From DATBSK01 sp964501785 (GTDB taxonomy: Bacteria > Actinomycetota > Acidimicrobiia > IMCC26256 > PALSA-555): 64,000 bases of DNA. Position 1 is the first letter of the stretch. Every line of letters begins with the position of its first letter. The translations under genes were made by a program, and so were the position numbers. The stretch is from contig CAZCUD010000004.1 in assembly GCA_964501785.1 (NCBI GenBank), forward strand, positions 248,001 through 312,000, given 5' to 3'. Of the stretch, positions 1 to 9,820 are shown in pieces. The notes below the pieces were generated by a model. It worked only from the letters and a program-made list of their open reading frames with translations, was not told the DNA's origin and made no database searches.

Positions 1-212
1 ATCAGAGCGTCGATCGAGGGCCAGTGGCGATAGAGCGTCGACTTCGCAACGCCTGAACGCTCGGCGATCGCGTCGACCGTGAGAGCCCGTGCGCCGTCAT
101 CGACGATCAAGTCGATCGACGCCTGGATGATCCTGGCGCGGCTGCGCTGTACGCGGATGTCCTCGGTCAGATGGGGTGCCGGCGATGGCTTTGCCGCAAG
201 TCTGGCGTTCAT
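1..212 (-). CDS. TetR family transcriptional regulator (N-terminal part, runs off the window)
   Basis: Read on the minus strand from ATG at 212, the 70 visible residues contain a TetR-type helix-turn-helix: a helix around RIIQASIDLIVDDGA, then LTVDAIAERSGV, then the recognition part KSTLYRHW. The effector-binding domain lies outside the window. The gene is divergent from the MFS exporter that starts at 431. The roughly 220 bases between them carry a promoter and a short palindrome, the usual layout of a TetR repressor controlling an efflux pump. The ligand is unknown. The family call is firm; the target is inferred from position. Confidence 0.88.
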   Translation of the reverse strand, partial: MNARLAAKPSPAPHLTEDIRVQRSRARIIQASIDLIVDDGARALTVDAIAERSGVAKSTLYRHWPSIDAL

Positions 213-315
213 CGAGTGCACGACGCAGTCTGTTGCCCTGCTGGGGATGTCACCCCGAGCTGTCGTCCGGATCGTACAAGTCCGATCCCCTCGCGTCGGG
301 CATGGACTCGGTTCG

Positions 316-343
316 TTGCCGCGGACAAGTAGTACGATACTGT
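316..343 (+). promoter_or_regulatory. Putative promoter with embedded TetR operator upstream of the MFS exporter
   Basis: A TTGCCG -35 box (316-321) and a TACTGT -10 box (338-343) are 16 bases apart. The palindrome AGTACGATACT (331-341; arms AGTA/TACT around CGA) lies over the spacer and -10. The TACGATA core is shared with the two 19-bp palindromes at 27776 and 32288, which suggests a related TetR operator. No experimental support. Confidence 0.45.
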
Positions 344-430
344 CTCGTTGCGTTACGCGCCGTGACGAGCGCACGCGCCTCGTCCCGACCGAATCGACCG
401 AGCCGAGACGACCGAGCGAAGAGGAGCAGC

Positions 431-2053
431 GTGTCCACTCCGACACCTGTCGCGCTGGATGCCGACGATGTCGTCCGCGATCCGGTGCGCCGGCGGATGA
501 TCTTGATCGCCATGTGCCTCGCGCTGATGGCGGTGATCGCCTCGGTGGCCGGCCTGAACGTCGCGCAGGAGAAGCTGGCGCTCGATCTCGGTGCCTCACA
601 GAGCGAGATCTTGTGGATCATCAACGCGTACGGACTCGCATTGGCGGCGTTCTTGATGCCGATCGGCGCGATCGGCGACCGATGGGGCCGGAAGTACGTC
701 CTCCTGATCGGTCTCGTCACCTTTGCGGGCGCGAGCGTCGCCGCCGCCTCAGCCGGCTCCGTCGAGCTCTTGATCCTTGCGCGTGCCGTCGCGGGCGTCG
801 GGGCGGCGATGATCATGCCCGTCACCCTGTCGGTGATCACCTCGACCTTTCCTCCCGAGGACCGCGCGCAAGCCATCGGCATCTGGACGGGTGTCGCCGG
901 TGGCGGTGGCATGATCGGGATCTTCGTCTCCGCGGTGATGGTCGATCTCGTGAGCTGGCGATGGCTCTTCACGTTTCCCATCGCGCTGATCGTCGGCGCG
1001 TTCGTGCTCGCGGTTCGCTACGTGCCCAACTCGAGTGAGGACATCGAGCATCCCTTCGACGTGGGTGGCTCCGTACTTTCGATCTTCGCCATCGGGGGAC
1101 TGGTGCTCGGTATCCAGCAAGGCCCCGAGCAGGGTTGGACGGACCCACTCACCCTCGCCGGTCTGATCGTCGGTGGCGCGTGCGCAACCGGTTTCGTCAT
1201 GTGGGAGCTCGGCCGCCGTGCGCCGCTGCTCGACATCCGAGTCTTCCGCGACCGTCGTCTCGCCGCCGGGTCGATCACGCTGTTCTCTCTGTTCGCAGTC
1301 ATGTCCGCGATCTTCTTGGTCCTGTTCCCCTTCTTCCAGTCGGTGCTCGGCTGGTCAGCGCTGCAATCTGCTGCCGGCATGCTGCCGCTCGCGGTGGTGA
1401 TGATGCCGACGTCGGCGTCTGTGCCGAAGCTCATCCCGAGACTCGGCTCTCGACGCATCCTCCTCATCGGTCTTGCGCTCTCCGGAGCGGGGCTCGCCAC
1501 GCTGGCGCTGACGGCGTCCGTCGACGGCGGCTACTGGGCCGTGCTGCCGGGACTCCTGATCATCGGTCTCGGGGCGGGCGCGAGCATGACGCCTTCGACA
1601 GAAGCGATCACGGTGTCGCTGCCAGCAGACAAGCAAGGCGTCGCCTCTGCGATGAACGACACGACGCGAGAGGTCGGCGGCGCCATCGGCGTCGCGCTGC
1701 TCGGTTCGATCTTGGCCGCGAGCTACAAGAGCTCGATCACGCCGAAGCTCGAGTCGTTCCCCGACGATGTCGCAACGGACGCCCGGGAAGGGATCGGTGC
1801 CGCCTATGGCGCGGCGGAGCACGCAGGTGCGCGAGCGCACGAGCTCATTGACCTCGCGAAGCACGCGTTCGTGGACGGATGGGTGCAAGCCATGTGGATC
1901 GGTGTGCTCATCACTGCCCTCGTCTTCGTCTTCATCCTCCTCCGAGGCCCGAAGCGCATCGATCCGATGGACGATGTGGGAGCAGGCGAACCGCTCCCCG
2001 AGCAGATGCTGACATGGGACACGCACGTGCCCGTGGCGGCGGTCGAGCAGTGA
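431..2053 (+). CDS. MFS transporter, DHA2 (EmrB/QacA) drug:H+ antiporter type
   Basis: A 540-residue integral membrane protein with about 14 hydrophobic segments, the size and pattern of DHA2 multidrug exporters. The loop motif GAIGDRWGRKYVLL after the second segment is MFS motif A, and the fifth-segment region has a motif-C-like glycine-rich GVAGGGGMIG. The start chosen is GTG 431, directly after GAGGAG; an open frame extends to 176 but has no ribosome site and no family similarity. A divergent TetR gene upstream suggests substrate-induced derepression. The substrate cannot be read from sequence, and export of a hydrophobic toxicant or aromatic compound is an inference. Confidence 0.9.
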   Translation: MSTPTPVALDADDVVRDPVRRRMILIAMCLALMAVIASVAGLNVAQEKLALDLGASQSEILWIINAYGLALAAFLMPIGAIGDRWGRKYVLLIGLVTFAGASVAAASAGSVELLILARAVAGVGAAMIMPVTLSVITSTFPPEDRAQAIGIWTGVAGGGGMIGIFVSAVMVDLVSWRWLFTFPIALIVGAFVLAVRYVPNSSEDIEHPFDVGGSVLSIFAIGGLVLGIQQGPEQGWTDPLTLAGLIVGGACATGFVMWELGRRAPLLDIRVFRDRRLAAGSITLFSLFAVMSAIFLVLFPFFQSVLGWSALQSAAGMLPLAVVMMPTSASVPKLIPRLGSRRILLIGLALSGAGLATLALTASVDGGYWAVLPGLLIIGLGAGASMTPSTEAITVSLPADKQGVASAMNDTTREVGGAIGVALLGSILAASYKSSITPKLESFPDDVATDAREGIGAAYGAAEHAGARAHELIDLAKHAFVDGWVQAMWIGVLITALVFVFILLRGPKRIDPMDDVGAGEPLPEQMLTWDTHVPVAAVEQ

Positions 2054-2160
2054 TCGGCCCCCGTCGTCCCCCAGTTCGCGCCGACGCCGGCGGCGCCGGT
2101 TCAATACCGGACTGTTCTGTAGCGTTAGTGTTCAAGGTCCCCGTCCTTCCAGGAGTGGCT

Positions 2161-2208
2161 GTGAGCGATGCAACGACCGACGCCCTCGTCGGCGTGTCCG
2201 GCGCCTGA
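2161..2208 (+). CDS. Possible 15-residue leader peptide translationally coupled to the MMPL gene
   Basis: GTG 2161 lies five bases after AGGAG and opens a frame of 15 codons. It ends in TGA at 2206-2208, and that stop overlaps the MMPL start as TGATG. The MMPL ATG itself has no ribosome site in the preceding bases, so translation probably re-initiates after this mini-ORF. The peptide VSDATTDALVGVSGA has no run of one amino acid that would indicate classical attenuation, so coupling is the likelier role. Confidence 0.45.
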   Translation: MSDATTDALVGVSGA

Positions 2209-4589
2209 TGGCCCAGCAGATCGGACGAGAGGATCCCGGCGCTCCCGTGAGCGTGGGGAGCTCGTCGCCGGCCCGCCTCGGTGCCTGGTGCCATGACCGT
2301 CGGTGGTTCGTGCTCGCGGCATGGATCGTCGTGCTCGTCGTCGTCAATGGCATCTCCAGCACCGTCGGCGACGCGTATCGCCAGGACCTGAACCTGCCCG
2401 ACGTCGAGTCGCGTGCCGGCTTCGACCTGCTCGAGGAGCAGTTCTCGGGCCGGGGGACCGGGCTGACCGGGACGATCGTGTTCCAGGCCGACCAGGGGGT
2501 CGACGACCCCGAGGTCCAAGAGACGATGTCGCGGCTCTTCGCCGCCGTGGGCGAGCGCGATGGCGTCGCGAGAGTCGTGAGCCCCTACGAGGAGGCCGGC
2601 CGGCAGCAGATCTCCGAAGACGGGACGATCGCCTACGCCAGCGTGGAGTTCCCCGGCGGCGACGACGCCGAACTCGACAAGGCGGAGGACGTCAGGGACT
2701 TCATCCAGCAGCGGGCGTCACGCATCGATGGGGCGCGCATCGAGCTCGGCGGGATCATCTTCTCCGAGTTCGAGGATCCCACGGCCGAGACGATCGGCCT
2801 CGCCTTCGCCATCATCATCCTCATCGCTGCCTTCGGCTCGGTGCTCGCCATGGGCCTGCCGATCGGCGTCGCACTCTTCGGCATCGGCCTGGGCGGTGCG
2901 GTCACGATGCTGCTCAGCCACGCGCTCACCATCCCGGAGTTCGCGCCCTTCATCGGCGTCATGATCGGTCTGGGCGTCGGCATCGACTACGCGCTGCTGA
3001 TCATCACCCGCTACCGGGAGCAGCTGCACGCAGGGCACGACACCCGCGAGTCCATTGCCATCGCGATGGACACCGCTGGGCGCTCGGTCGCGTTCGCGGG
3101 CACGACCGTCGTGATCTCGCTGCTGGGCATGCTGCTGATCGGTGTGCCGTTCGTGGCCGGGCTCGCGGTCAGCGCGTCGGTCACCGTTGCCCTGACCGTC
3201 GTGGCGTCGCTCACGCTGCTCCCTGCCCTCATCGGTCTCGCCGGCACCCGCATCGAACGGACCCGACGTCGGGGCCTGGTCGCCGCCGGCCTCGTCGCGG
3301 TCGGCCTCGTGGGCGTCGGCCTCGACGTCCCGGCGCTCGCGGTCGCCTTCGTGCTCGCCGCTGTGGTGCTCATCGTCGGCCGCTGGATCCCGCCGCTCTA
3401 CGCCGAGGTCCGGCACCGACCGCCGAAGCCGCATCGCGAGACCCTGCCGTACCGGTGGAGCCGGCTGATCCAGCGCCGACCGTGGACGGCCGCGGTGGCA
3501 GGGGCCGCAGTCCTTGTGATCCTGGCGATCCCGGTGCTCGGCCTGCGGCTGGGCTCGTCGGACGAGAGCAACTACGCCCAGGACACCACCACGAAGCAGG
3601 CCTACGACCTCCTCGTCGACGGCTTCGGGAAGGGCTTCAACGGGCCGCTGCTGCTCGTGGCCGACACCCAGGCGGGGACCAACCAGTCGGCGCTCGACGG
3701 GGTCGCCGACGCGGTTGGGGCCGATCCCGGGGTCGTCGCGATCTCGACGCCGATCGCCAACGAGGACCAGTCTGCGGTGCTGTGGAACGTGGTGCCGAGG
3801 AGCGGCCCGCAGGACGAAGCCACGGCCGAGCTCGTCGAGCGACTCCGCGACGACGCGCTCCCAGCCGCCGAACGAGCGCTCGGGACGGACGTGCTCGTCA
3901 CCGGCCAGACCGCGGTGAACGTCGACTTCGCGAGCTTCCTCGGCGAGCGGATCCCGTGGTTCTTCGCCGCGGTGCTCGTCGTCTCCTTCTTGTTCCTGAT
4001 GGTGGTCTTCCGGTCGCTGCTCGTCCCGTTGAAGGCCGTGATCATGAACCTGCTGTCGATCGGTGCTGCCTACGGGATCATGGTCGCCCTCTTCCAGTGG
4101 GCGTGGGGCGGCGACCTGACCGGCGTGTCGTCGGCGCCGGTCGAGCCGTGGATGCCGATGATGCTCTTCGCCATCGTGTTCGGCCTCTCCATGGACTACG
4201 AGGTCTTCCTCCTCTCCCGGGTGCGAGAGGAATGGCTTCGCACGGGGGACAGCCGTACGTCTGTCGCCGACGGCCTCGCCGCAACCGCCAAGGTCATCAC
4301 CGCCGCCGCGGCGATCATGGTCGTCGTCTTCGGCAGCTTCCTGCTCGAAGACAATCGTGTGTTCAAGCTCATGGGCACCGGTCTGGCCGCCGCCATCCTT
4401 CTCGACGCAACCATCGTCCGCATGCTCCTGGTGCCCGCGACCATGGAGCTGCTCGGCGACAAGAACTGGTGGCTCCCACGGTGGCTCGACCGGATCCTGC
4501 CGAACGTCGACGTCGAGGGTCACGCCCCACCGCCGGAGGAGGACGCCGTCGAGCTCGACGAGGAACCGGAGCCGATCAGCAGCGGCTGA
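2208..4589 (+). CDS. MMPL family RND transporter
   Basis: A 793-residue protein with the duplicated RND layout of the MmpL family: one hydrophobic segment, a soluble domain, then a block of membrane helices, repeated once. Each half has the Asp-Tyr proton-relay motif, GVGIDYALLIITRY near residue 260 and GLSMDYEVFLLSRVREEW near residue 665. Family members export lipids, siderophores or hydrophobic compounds across the actinobacterial envelope. The C-terminus is a short acidic tail, without the long extension of some mycobacterial MmpLs. It follows an MFS exporter but is separated by about 150 bases with its own leader ORF. The substrate is unknown. Confidence 0.93.
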   Translation: MAQQIGREDPGAPVSVGSSSPARLGAWCHDRRWFVLAAWIVVLVVVNGISSTVGDAYRQDLNLPDVESRAGFDLLEEQFSGRGTGLTGTIVFQADQGVDDPEVQETMSRLFAAVGERDGVARVVSPYEEAGRQQISEDGTIAYASVEFPGGDDAELDKAEDVRDFIQQRASRIDGARIELGGIIFSEFEDPTAETIGLAFAIIILIAAFGSVLAMGLPIGVALFGIGLGGAVTMLLSHALTIPEFAPFIGVMIGLGVGIDYALLIITRYREQLHAGHDTRESIAIAMDTAGRSVAFAGTTVVISLLGMLLIGVPFVAGLAVSASVTVALTVVASLTLLPALIGLAGTRIERTRRRGLVAAGLVAVGLVGVGLDVPALAVAFVLAAVVLIVGRWIPPLYAEVRHRPPKPHRETLPYRWSRLIQRRPWTAAVAGAAVLVILAIPVLGLRLGSSDESNYAQDTTTKQAYDLLVDGFGKGFNGPLLLVADTQAGTNQSALDGVADAVGADPGVVAISTPIANEDQSAVLWNVVPRSGPQDEATAELVERLRDDALPAAERALGTDVLVTGQTAVNVDFASFLGERIPWFFAAVLVVSFLFLMVVFRSLLVPLKAVIMNLLSIGAAYGIMVALFQWAWGGDLTGVSSAPVEPWMPMMLFAIVFGLSMDYEVFLLSRVREEWLRTGDSRTSVADGLAATAKVITAAAAIMVVVFGSFLLEDNRVFKLMGTGLAAAILLDATIVRMLLVPATMELLGDKNWWLPRWLDRILPNVDVEGHAPPPEEDAVELDEEPEPISSG

Positions 4590-4674
4590 TGACAGCCGAG
4601 AATCGATCGCGTCGTGCGGGGAGTGCCCAGCCGCTGCTGGAGCCATTGAGAGGCACGGAGCGGTGGGAGTGACG

Positions 4675-5256
4675 ATGCTGGTGCAGATCATCACCGGAAC
4701 GACCCGCGAGGGGCGCTTCAGTGAGAAGGTGGCGAGCTGGATCGCGGCCGAGCTCGCTGATCGCACCGAGTTCGATGTCGAGACGGTCGACCTGCGCGAT
4801 CACGACCTCCCGTTCTTCTACGGACCTGCGCCGCTGCACACGCCTCGCGAGTACCACCGCGACGACGTCGCGCGGCTCGGGCAGACGCTTGATCGCGCCG
4901 ATGGCTTCATCGTCCTCACCGCCGAGTACAACCACGGATACCCAGCCGTGCTGAAGAACGCCATGGACTGGACGTTCATCGAGTGGCGGCGCAAGCCGAT
5001 CGCGTTCGTCGGCTGGGGGAACGTCGGCGGCGCCCGCGCCATCGAGCAGCTGCGCGAGGTCGCCGTCGAGTTCGAGATGGCGCCGTTGCGACACGCCGTC
5101 CACATCCTCCCCGACGTGATGCTCCCCATGATGCGAGGTGAGGATCCGGATGACCTCTCGCCGCTCCAGTCGCTCGTCCCCCGACTCGACCGCCTGGTCG
5201 ACGACCTCGCCTGGTGGGTCGACGCGCTCGCAGCGGCGCGCGCAGCGGGCGAATGA
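4675..5256 (+). CDS. NADPH-dependent FMN reductase family protein
   Basis: A 193-residue flavodoxin-like protein. The N-terminal GTTREGRFSEKVASWI forms the FMN phosphate loop, and the middle PxYNHGYPAVLKNAMDW-type segment (here EYNHGYPAVLKNAMDW) is the hallmark of the FMN_red family, followed by PIAFVGWGNVGGARA. Members reduce quinones, azo compounds or FMN with NADPH. ATG 4675 was chosen because a GGTGGGA ribosome site lies seven bases upstream; an in-frame GTG at 4669 is an alternative. The gene stands alone between the MMPL and SRPBCC genes on the same strand, so its physiological electron acceptor is unknown. Confidence 0.88.
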   Translation: MLVQIITGTTREGRFSEKVASWIAAELADRTEFDVETVDLRDHDLPFFYGPAPLHTPREYHRDDVARLGQTLDRADGFIVLTAEYNHGYPAVLKNAMDWTFIEWRRKPIAFVGWGNVGGARAIEQLREVAVEFEMAPLRHAVHILPDVMLPMMRGEDPDDLSPLQSLVPRLDRLVDDLAWWVDALAAARAAGE

Positions 5257-5280
5257 GCTCACGACCGGTAGGGTGCGAGG

Positions 5281-5772
5281 ATGAGTGATCGCCGGATCGA
5301 GGTCTCCCGCAACATCGCCGCCGAGCCGTCGGAGATCTTCGAGATCCTCCGCAGCCCCGACGGGCACGTCCAGATCGATGCCAGCGGCATGCTCATGTGG
5401 GCGGAGGGCGAGCCGGTCTCGAAGGTCGGCGACCGCTTCCACGTGCACATGGACCGCGACGCGCTCCGTGACTTCGAGATGGGCGAGTACGAGCTCGACG
5501 TCGTCTTCACCCGATTCGTCCCGGAACGCACGATCGAGTGGAGCGTCACGCTGGGCGACGGCGAGCTCGTCGGGCACGTGTACGGATACGAGCTCGAGCC
5601 GATCGAGGGCGGAACGAAGGTGACCCAGTACTACGACTGGTCGAACCTACGTCCCGAGTTCGGCGACGCGGCGGCCGACGCCTTTCCCGTCATCCCGGAG
5701 AAGGCCTTGTTGGGCACCCTCGGGATCCTCGCCCGCACGGTCGCGCCCCGCCGGCAACGCCCCGGAGCGTGA
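5281..5772 (+). CDS. SRPBCC (START-like/polyketide cyclase) family protein
   Basis: A 163-residue single-domain protein. The opening RRIEVSRNIAAEPSEIFEIL is the first strand and helix of the SRPBCC fold, which forms a deep pocket for hydrophobic ligands. Further strands (DRFHVHMD, ERTIEWSVTL, GGTKVTQYYDW) and a long C-terminal helix complete the fold. It starts 24 bases after the FMN reductase and may be co-transcribed with it. The family gives no specific substrate; roles as lipid carriers or cyclases are equally possible. Confidence 0.83.
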   Translation: MSDRRIEVSRNIAAEPSEIFEILRSPDGHVQIDASGMLMWAEGEPVSKVGDRFHVHMDRDALRDFEMGEYELDVVFTRFVPERTIEWSVTLGDGELVGHVYGYELEPIEGGTKVTQYYDWSNLRPEFGDAAADAFPVIPEKALLGTLGILARTVAPRRQRPGA

Positions 5773-5980
5773 GCCGCGCGTCGGACGACGCGCAGGCCGG
5801 ATCGGCGGCTCCGTGCCCGCTCCGTTGGGTGCACGATCGAGATCCGCCGGGGTCAGCGAAGCACGGGCGGTGACGACGCTCGGTGTTCGATCAGGCGCGC
5901 TCGGGCCCGCTCTGCGCCGGTGACGTCGTCGCCGGAGCGGGGACCACCGCGCGAACGGCGGACGCGCGATGCCGGCTCGA

Positions 5981-6886
5981 TCACGCGCTGTCGGCGCCCC
6001 GGGCGAGATCATGGGGCCCGGACGACGGATAGCCCTTCTCCTCACGGACCGCCGCCCCCCACGGACCGAGGATCCCGACGAGCTCCTCGAGGTCGTCACC
6101 CAGTGCATGGAGCGCGGGTCGACACTGTTCGTCGGTCGCCTGCTCGATCTCTTCTCGTACGGTCCGGCCCGCAGGGGTGAAGGCGCCGTCGGCGACGAGG
6201 CCGCGCTCGACGAGGCGCGCCTCCGCGGCGTCCAGGTCCTCGTCGCTCCACGCGCGCGTCCGGATGTAGGTACGCATGGGCAGCCCCCAGTAGAGCTCGG
6301 TCAGCAGGCCGATCTCGGTGGCGTCGAAGCCGGCGCTCGTCCACGCGGCGACGTGCGCGTCACCGCGGTACTCGCGCAAGCGGTCGCTGAGCCTCCAGAA
6401 GTCACCCATCGGAGTGCCCGGAAGCCCCTGCGCGAGCAGCCCGGCGAAGAGCGGACGGCCTTCGGGCCGCAGTGGTTCGTTGGCACGCCGAACCAGCTCG
6501 GTCGCTCGGTCCAGACCTGGCGGCTCTTCGCCGAGGACCCTGACCAGCTGCGCCACCGCGCCGGTGGTGCGCGCGTCGCAGAGCACGGACGCCGGCGCGA
6601 TGGCCCACCCGCTGTCCACCGACGGCACCACGACGGCGGGGTTGAACACGCCGAATGCCGCGGCGACGACCTCACCCGGCACCTCGCCCATCACCGACCC
6701 GCGACTGCAGAAGTACGCCGGACCGTCGGGCATCGCCACGCCGTCCAGGTCGCCGGGACTCGGCGCGAACCCCAGCGCGGCGTAGGCGTCGTGGCATTCG
6801 GGAGAGAAGTAGACCTGCCCGGCGATCGGCTCCAGCACACCGCCGAGCACCCGCGCGCGATCGTCGAGCGTCGCATCGTGGATCAC
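5981..6886 (-). CDS. SCO6745 family protein (uncharacterised, actinobacterial)
   Basis: A 301-residue protein on the minus strand. It matches my recollection of the actinobacterial SCO6745 family: an N-terminal LEPIAGQVYFSPE segment, a conserved YFCSRGSVMGEVPGEVVAAAFGVFNP region, and a winged-helix-like C-terminal half (ELYWGLPMRTYIRTRAWSDEDLDAAEARL ending GLVADG). Its biochemical role is unknown. GTG 6886 is chosen because the family normally begins a few residues before LEPI; the frame stays open to 7003. It is divergent from the FAH-family gene at 7219, with an inverted repeat between them. Confidence 0.75.
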   Translation of the reverse strand: MIHDATLDDRARVLGGVLEPIAGQVYFSPECHDAYAALGFAPSPGDLDGVAMPDGPAYFCSRGSVMGEVPGEVVAAAFGVFNPAVVVPSVDSGWAIAPASVLCDARTTGAVAQLVRVLGEEPPGLDRATELVRRANEPLRPEGRPLFAGLLAQGLPGTPMGDFWRLSDRLREYRGDAHVAAWTSAGFDATEIGLLTELYWGLPMRTYIRTRAWSDEDLDAAEARLVERGLVADGAFTPAGRTVREEIEQATDEQCRPALHALGDDLEELVGILGPWGAAVREEKGYPSSGPHDLARGADSA

Positions 6887-7160
6887 CGCCGCAGTCTCGC
6901 GCTCGGCGCGAACCGCCGTTGGACGCCGGAGCGCACGGCCACCGGTGCGTGTGAGCACGAATGCGACATGGCGAGAAGCGTCTCGGGCGCTGCCCGGGTC
7001 CACGGCCCAGGACGGAGCGGCGGTCGCACTCGGATTCGCCGCCTCTCGGTCGGCCCGCTCTACGCTGCCGAAGCGCTCTCGCTCGGCCTCGCCTCACGAC
7101 GACCTCTGCCAAGGGTCCTGGGACGGGTCGACAGCGCGCACATCGCCGACAGTCGTTCCG

Positions 7161-7181
7161 TGACCGCGGCTCACGCGGTCA
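7161..7181. promoter_or_regulatory. Inverted repeat, possible operator between divergent genes
   Basis: Perfect 8-base arms TGACCGCG and CGCGGTCA surround the five bases GCTCA. The element is 37 bases upstream of the FAH-family start and lies in the divergent intergenic region, so it is more likely an operator than a terminator. No regulator can be assigned. Confidence 0.35.
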
Positions 7182-7218
7182 GACCTCCACCAGCACCCGA
7201 AGATCGCGAGCACAGCAG

Positions 7219-8052
7219 ATGCGACTGACCACGCTCCACACCGAAGAGGGGACACGGGCGGCTCGGCTCGACGCCGATGGACCCGTGCTCCTGCCGGCGA
7301 GTGACGTCGGCGAGGCCCTCCGGGTCATCGGCGTCGACGCGCTCGGCGACGTCGCCGGTCCGATCATCGAAGGGGACCTCAGGCGGGCACCGCTCGTCAC
7401 GAGCCCCACGAAGATCATCTGCCTGGGCCTGAACTACGAATCACACATCCGAGAGATGGGCCGCGACCTGCCGACCCACCCGACGCTGTTCGTGAAGTTC
7501 GTCGAGGCGCTGATCGGTCCGCGCGATGCGATCCAGCTCCCGCCCGAGTCGACGGAGGTCGACTGGGAGGCCGAGCTCGCCTTCGTGATCGGGCGACCCG
7601 CTCGCAGGATCGCAGCCGACGAGGCCATGGATGCGATCGCGGGCTTCACCGTCCTGAACGACATCTCGATGCGCGACTGGCAGTGGCGAACGACCGAGTG
7701 GCTCCAGGGAAAGACCTGGGAGCGGTCGACTCCCATCGGGCCCGACCTCGTCACCGTCGACGAGCTCGACACGAACCTCGACCTCCACTTGACGTGCGAG
7801 ATCGACGGTGAGCTCCTCCAGGACGCGCGCACCTCGGACCTGGTGCACGATCCGGCAACGATCGTCTCGTACGTGAGCACGTTCGTCACCCTGCAGCCCG
7901 GCGATGTGATCTCCACCGGGACGCCCGGTGGTGTCGGGGCCGGGCTCGACCCGCGACGGTTCCTCGCGCCGGGCATGACGGTCCGGACGTCCATCGAGGG
8001 CATCGGCGAGCTCGTGAACGTGTGCGTCGAGGAGTCGATCACGCGGGCGTGA
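7219..8052 (+). CDS. Fumarylacetoacetate hydrolase (FAH) family protein
   Basis: A 277-residue protein with the FAH/acylpyruvate hydrolase fold. Metal-binding residues are visible in VDWEAELAFVIG (two Glu) and VLNDISMRDWQW (Asp), and the C-terminal LQPGDVISTGTPGGVG is the family signature. These enzymes cleave C-C bonds of ring-fission products (acylpyruvates) or decarboxylate oxo acids. It lies directly upstream of boxC on the same strand but is separated by an independent promoter region. A second FAH gene (43323-44204) sits beside the maleylpyruvate isomerase gene and is the better fumarylpyruvate hydrolase candidate, so this copy may act on another product. Confidence 0.85.
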   Translation: MRLTTLHTEEGTRAARLDADGPVLLPASDVGEALRVIGVDALGDVAGPIIEGDLRRAPLVTSPTKIICLGLNYESHIREMGRDLPTHPTLFVKFVEALIGPRDAIQLPPESTEVDWEAELAFVIGRPARRIAADEAMDAIAGFTVLNDISMRDWQWRTTEWLQGKTWERSTPIGPDLVTVDELDTNLDLHLTCEIDGELLQDARTSDLVHDPATIVSYVSTFVTLQPGDVISTGTPGGVGAGLDPRRFLAPGMTVRTSIEGIGELVNVCVEESITRA

Positions 8053-8115
8053 ACGAGCGCGTGCGGACGTCACTGGTCGACGCGGCTCGTCGTGATGCGC
8101 GAGGTCGGGGAATGG

Positions 8116-8154
8116 TCTACAGGCGATTGACGGAAAGCGATGTGCTTGTAGAGT
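8116..8154 (+). promoter_or_regulatory. Putative box promoter with overlapping inverted repeat; boxC mRNA likely leaderless
   Basis: A -35 TTGACG (8127-8132) and -10 TAGAGT (8149-8154) are separated by 16 bases. The expected transcription start falls at about 8161, next to the GTG start of boxC at 8162, so the message is probably leaderless. The arms TCTACAGGC (8116-8124) and GCTTGTAGA (8144-8152) form an inverted repeat, eight of nine matching, that brackets the promoter and is a natural operator for the PaaX regulator encoded downstream. Confidence 0.55.
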
Positions 8155-8161
8155 AAGCGGT

Positions 8162-9816
<1,655 letters not shown>

Positions 9817-9820
<4 letters not shown>

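Noticed and set aside
2718..4766. A 682-codon minus-strand open frame opposite the MMPL gene
   Set aside because: Composition (Asp/His/Arg/Glu-rich) and complete overlap with a clear MMPL gene mark it as a shadow frame.
5969..7228. A 419-codon plus-strand open frame
   Set aside because: It lies opposite the SCO6745-family gene, which has recognisable family segments; the plus frame is Arg/Pro-rich with no motif.
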